38,450 bases of DNA from the IMG/VR virus record IMGVR_UViG_3300022744_000064, positions 1 through 38,450 of that record. One strand, written 5' to 3'. Shown here in pieces: positions 36,788-38,450 of this stretch. Each line of letters begins with the position of its first letter. Within the stretch, counting starts at the first letter, position 1. The notes beneath the pieces were generated by a model. It worked only from the letters and a program-made list of their open reading frames with translations. It had not been told where the DNA came from and did no database searches. The translations under genes and the position numbers were made by a program. Origin of the DNA: a virus.

Positions 36788-37678
36788 ATGGCAGAGAACA
36801 GCTCAATTGAATGGACGCACCATACATTTAACCCATGGTGGGGATGCGCCAAGGTTTCCCCTGGTTGCGATAATTGCTATGCCGAAAACCTGGCAAACCG
36901 CTTCTCAACAGGAATCTGGGGGCCAAATGCGGATCGTCGCACCTTCGGTGATAAGCACTGGAACGAGCCGCTAAAGTGGAACAGGAAGGCCGCCAAGGAA
37001 GGCACTCGCTATCGGGTATTCACAGCAAGCATGGCCGATGTATTTGATAAAAATGCGCCGGAAGGTGCCCGTGATCGCCTTTGGAAATTAATAAAAGACA
37101 CGCCAAGCCTTGATTGGCTGCTGCTGACTAAGCGCATAGGTAACGCGGCCAATATGCTGCCGGACGACTGGGGCGCAGGGTATAAAAACGTATGGCTTGG
37201 AATTTCAGTGGTCAACCAGGAAGAGGCCTATAGGGATATTCCGAAGCTGCTAGACACTCCAGCTCGCTTGCGCTGGCTGAGTATTGAGCCACTCCTAGCA
37301 CCACTGAGCTTTGGGGGGATGTGGATTGAATTTACCGACTCCTCAATCCACAAAAACATGCTTGAAGCGATTAACTGGGTTGTGGCTGGCGGTGAGTCCG
37401 GCAAGGGTGCGCGTCCAATGCACCCGGAATGGGCCAGAACAATCCGGGACCAGTGCCAAGCCGCTGGCGTCCCATTTCTATTCAAGCAGTGGGGGGAGTG
37501 GGCGCCCGAGAGCGAAATTACTGTTGATGGCTCTCCGCTTTCAATGACTTGGCAAAACAATTCCGCCCTACATATTTGCGAAGGCGGCGAACGGGTTTAC
37601 CGCGTCGGGAAAAAATTAGCCGGTCGGACCCTAGACGGGAAATTACACGACGAATATCCAATTGTGGACGAGGAATAG
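36788..37678 (+). CDS. Phage Gp37/Gp68 family protein (DUF5131)
   Basis: A 296-aa protein with the family signature SSIEWTHHTFNPWWGCAKVS and then PGCDNCYAE, giving Cys20, Cys27 and Cys30 in a cluster resembling radical-SAM or Fe-S enzymes. Further landmarks are FTASMADVFD, LDWLLLTKRI, LRWLSIEPLL and VAGGESGKGARPMHP. These proteins are widespread in phages and mobile elements. The fold is probably radical-SAM-like, but the reaction is unknown. It ends in IVDEE, with GAGGA serving as ribosome binding site for the next gene. Confidence 0.85.
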   Translation: MAENSSIEWTHHTFNPWWGCAKVSPGCDNCYAENLANRFSTGIWGPNADRRTFGDKHWNEPLKWNRKAAKEGTRYRVFTASMADVFDKNAPEGARDRLWKLIKDTPSLDWLLLTKRIGNAANMLPDDWGAGYKNVWLGISVVNQEEAYRDIPKLLDTPARLRWLSIEPLLAPLSFGGMWIEFTDSSIHKNMLEAINWVVAGGESGKGARPMHPEWARTIRDQCQAAGVPFLFKQWGEWAPESEITVDGSPLSMTWQNNSALHICEGGERVYRVGKKLAGRTLDGKLHDEYPIVDEE

Positions 37679-37680
37679 AA

Positions 37681-37986
37681 ATGCCCTGCTACTTAGTGCC
37701 AATGAAAGATGGCGGCCAAATGTTTATGTGCGGCAACCTTGGTGATCACTGCGCAGACTGCGGCGATGTTTCAGGGTTTCTATGCGACTACCCGGTAGGC
37801 GATGGCAAAACATGTGATCGCCCAATGTGCGAAGCGCACGCAAACGAAATTGCACCAGACCTGCACTACTGCATTCAGCATCTAAAAATGTACCGTGAAT
37901 TTGTTGAGAGTGGGCGGCAGATAAAATCGCTTGAAAACGTAGTCCCCTATAGCGGGATTTTAAAACCAGTCGTGGACGAGGAATAA
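37681..37986 (+). CDS. Cys-rich zinc-binding protein (101 aa)
   Basis: MPCYLVPMKDGGQMFMCGNL is followed by a cluster of Cys and His residues (HCADCGDVSGFLCDYPVGDG, KTCDRPMCEAHANE, HYCIQHL), probably binding two zinc ions. Small proteins of this type sit beside DUF5131 genes or in phage accessory regions, without known function. The C-terminus is LKPVVDEE, the third in a row ending in VDEE. Confidence 0.65.
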   Translation: MPCYLVPMKDGGQMFMCGNLGDHCADCGDVSGFLCDYPVGDGKTCDRPMCEAHANEIAPDLHYCIQHLKMYREFVESGRQIKSLENVVPYSGILKPVVDEE

Positions 37987-37988
37987 CT

Positions 37989-38354
37989 ATGTCTAATCAC
38001 ACGCCAGAGCCTTGGCTAATAAATGAAAATTGCGCCGACGAGGTAGGCGTTTTGTGCGCCGAAAATACGCAGGAATATGGCAGTATTATTCCTATCCTAT
38101 TGGCGTATGGCAATAAAGCAAATGCAAACGCTCGCCGCATAGTCGCCTGCGTTAATGTGTGCAAAGGCTTATCAAATGAAGATTTAGAAAATGGGGCTTT
38201 ATTTTCCGCCGCTGGAATTGAATTATTTGGCGAGAACAATGAAATAAAGATTTTGAGCAAGCAGCTAACCGCCGTCACAGCCCGGCGGGATGAGCTGCTA
38301 GAAACTATGCACAAGCTTGCATGTTTAGAGGGGTTAAGTGATGAGCGAAGTTAG
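37989..38354 (+). CDS. Accessory protein, uninterrupted copy (121 aa)
   Basis: The product begins HTPEPWLINENCADEVGVLC and contains NARRIVACVNVCKGLSNEDL, a sequence type common in prophage accessory genes of proteobacteria with no known function. The last part (SKQLTAVTARRDELLETMHK) is helical. In this copy it ends CLEGLSDERS and overlaps the next gene by 14 bases. In the copy at 2-130 the cassette changes the last residues. Its start follows GACGAGGAATAACT, the same junction as at the two previous genes. Confidence 0.7.
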   Translation: MSNHTPEPWLINENCADEVGVLCAENTQEYGSIIPILLAYGNKANANARRIVACVNVCKGLSNEDLENGALFSAAGIELFGENNEIKILSKQLTAVTARRDELLETMHKLACLEGLSDERS

Positions 38355-38450
38355 TGAATACCAAAAATCGGCGGCTCTTATGGCTTTAGATATAACAACA
38401 TTATATAGCGCAGCGAAAAGAAAGCCCGAAATGGCGCTGGAGTTTTTTGA
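38204..38450. repeat. Terminal overlap, right copy (cassette-free junction at 38323/38324)
   Basis: 38204-38323 equals 1-120, and 38324-38450 equals 3266-3392. Read as a circle, the molecule returns to its start here, but through a junction that lacks 121-3265. Confidence 0.95.
38341..38450 (+). CDS. Start of the small pre-attP gene, second copy (partial)
   Basis: Identical to the first 110 bases of the gene at 3283-3531; it is cut by the window end. Here the upstream gene overlaps its start by 14 bases, whereas on the cassette-plus version a different reading frame ends just before it. Confidence 0.9.
   Translation, partial: MSEVSEYQKSAALMALDITTLYSAAKRKPEMALEFF

Overview
The window is almost certainly the genome of a temperate, P22-like short-tailed phage of a gammaproteobacterium, seen in its circular or excised form and not as an integrated prophage. 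A phage attachment site (attP, built on the 3' half of a tRNA-Pro gene) lies at about 3600 with phage genes on both sides. The two ends of the window overlap: 1-120 repeats 38204-38323, and 3266-3392 repeats 38324-38450. Together they describe a circle of 38,203 bp that exists in two forms, with or without a 3,145-bp cassette (121-3265); without it the circle would be 35,058 bp. The host is not identified. The proteobacterial RdgC and lambda-type control point to Gammaproteobacteria, and a cellulase-like enzyme in the virion gene cluster hints at a polysaccharide-degrading host, which is only an inference.

Layout. (a) 1-3531: end of the accessory region between integrase and attP. It carries the cassette with a stand-alone DndC-like PAPS-reductase-family protein, a divergent 153-aa acidic protein, its own promoters, a palindromic operator and a terminator. 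(b) 3517-3777: attP core flanked by repeated arm-type sites. (c) 3870-23872, minus strand: late operon. Reading with transcription from the right it holds a membrane/coiled-coil protein, endolysin, holin, small and large terminase, a GNAT-like protein, P22-type portal, two small beta proteins, a GH5-like glycoside hydrolase, scaffold, P22-type coat, gp4-like and gp10-like tail proteins, several accessory and injection proteins, and a tailspike. (d) 24021-24108: a compact late-control site, with a promoter followed at once by a terminator. (e) 24105-30658, minus strand: lambda-like early operon (cro, replication protein O-like with internal iterons, DnaC-like loader, RdgC, Ref-like nuclease, RuvC-like resolvase, Dcm-type methyltransferase, and a last gene in the Q position). 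(f) 30659-30963: immunity region with four palindromic operators and three promoters. In place of a full cI repressor there is only a 30-codon reading frame resembling the CI N-terminus. (g) 30964-38354, plus strand: the other early operon, with many tiny genes, a Gp157/ATPase/DUF669 (SSB-like) recombination set, excisionase, integrase, a Gp37/Gp68 (DUF5131) protein and small accessory genes.

How it works together. Cro and a CI-type repressor would compete for operators of the form ATAACCA-N-TGGTTAT at pR, pL and pRM. The early genes replicate DNA from iterons inside the O-like gene and recombine it. The last early gene sits where a Q-type antiterminator would, just before a promoter and two terminators guarding the late operon. 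The integrase and excisionase act on attP.

Most unusual points: the coexisting cassette-plus and cassette-minus junctions, the apparent loss of cI, a 740-bp stretch in the methyltransferase gene open in two same-strand frames that share one ribosome binding site, the glycoside hydrolase in the capsid gene cluster, and a Shine-Dalgarno hairpin in front of the scaffold gene.
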